Source of the DNA: Planococcus wigleyi
GTDB lineage: Bacteria > Bacillota > Bacilli > Bacillales_A > Planococcaceae
DNA: 51,783 nucleotides
Assembly: GCF_014836985.1 (NCBI RefSeq)
Contig: NZ_JACSPU010000010.1
Span: 1 to 51,783, forward strand
Direction: 5' to 3'
A program made the position numbers and the translations under genes. This document shows, one piece after another, positions 51,698 through 51,783 of this stretch. Numbering within the stretch: position 1 is the first letter of the stretch; each line of letters begins with the position of its first letter. The notes below the pieces were generated by a model that saw nothing but the letters and a program-made list of their open reading frames with translations, searched no databases and had not been told where the DNA came from.

Positions 51698-51783
51698 TCG
51701 CCAATAAGCGCGGCAAACAACTTGAACCTTGAAAACTGAACAGCAAAACGTCAACATACAGCAACGGCCGTTGAACGCGGCCC
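51698..51783 (+). other. Leader of the downstream rRNA operon (16S precursor)
   Basis: The segment contains CCTTGAAAACTGAAC, a sequence typical of the leader just before Firmicute 16S rRNA. The 16S gene itself begins beyond the window. Confidence 0.75.

Overview
The window is a chromosomal housekeeping block from a low-to-mid-GC Firmicute of the Bacillales. Gene order and protein sequences follow the origin-proximal region of Bacillus subtilis from the end of the rrnA operon (5S rRNA) to lysS and the next rRNA operon. The ppx-ppk pair, the SLH-type cell-wall enzyme and the loss of every sporulation gene normally interleaved here point to Planococcaceae/Caryophanaceae, most likely Planococcus or a close, non-spore-forming relative. 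The genus is an inference from gene content and general resemblance; no database search was possible.

Layout. 1-112: 3' end of a 5S rRNA and its terminator. 229-10888: a PLP decarboxylase (yaaO-like), ppx, ppk1, tmk, darA, holB, ricT, yabA, trmN6, a GIY-YIG gene and rsmI, covering polyphosphate, dTMP, c-di-AMP sensing, replication and RNA modification. 10996-11609: abrB on the minus strand, divergent from metG, with good matches to Spo0A boxes. 11610-31796: metG, tatD, yabE, rnmV, rsmA, veg, ispE, purR, ridA, spoVG, glmU, prs, rplY/ctc, pth, mfd, a MOP-family flippase, yabN and rqcP. 31931-38537: a lineage-specific block with a secreted SLH-SH3-VanY carboxypeptidase on the plus strand and a head-on carA-carB-argF arginine/carbamoyl-phosphate operon on the minus strand. 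38818-51509: divIC, yabR, tRNA-Met (minus), tilS, hpt, ftsH, coaX, hslO, a PrsA-like foldase gene, cysK, folP-folB-folK and lysS. 51575-51783: tandem promoters and leader of another rRNA operon.

Almost everything reads away from the presumed origin. The genes form several short operons separated by clear intrinsic terminators. Translational coupling by ATGA overlaps is seen at yazA-rsmI, rnmV-rsmA, the flippase and yabN, folB-folK, and carB-argF. Regulatory signals include a SigB-type promoter before rplY/ctc, a SigH-type promoter before spoVG, candidate PurR boxes before purR, tandem Spo0A boxes in the abrB leader, and a consensus SigA promoter for carAB-argF with ARG-box-like sequences nearby.

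I found no phage, insertion sequence, CRISPR array or defence system, and nothing I can honestly call a new biological system. The more interesting points are the loss of sporulation genes while Spo0A/SigH-type sites persist, the arginine operon and SLH enzyme sitting where yabP-yabQ would be, and some unusual promoter/hairpin overlaps.
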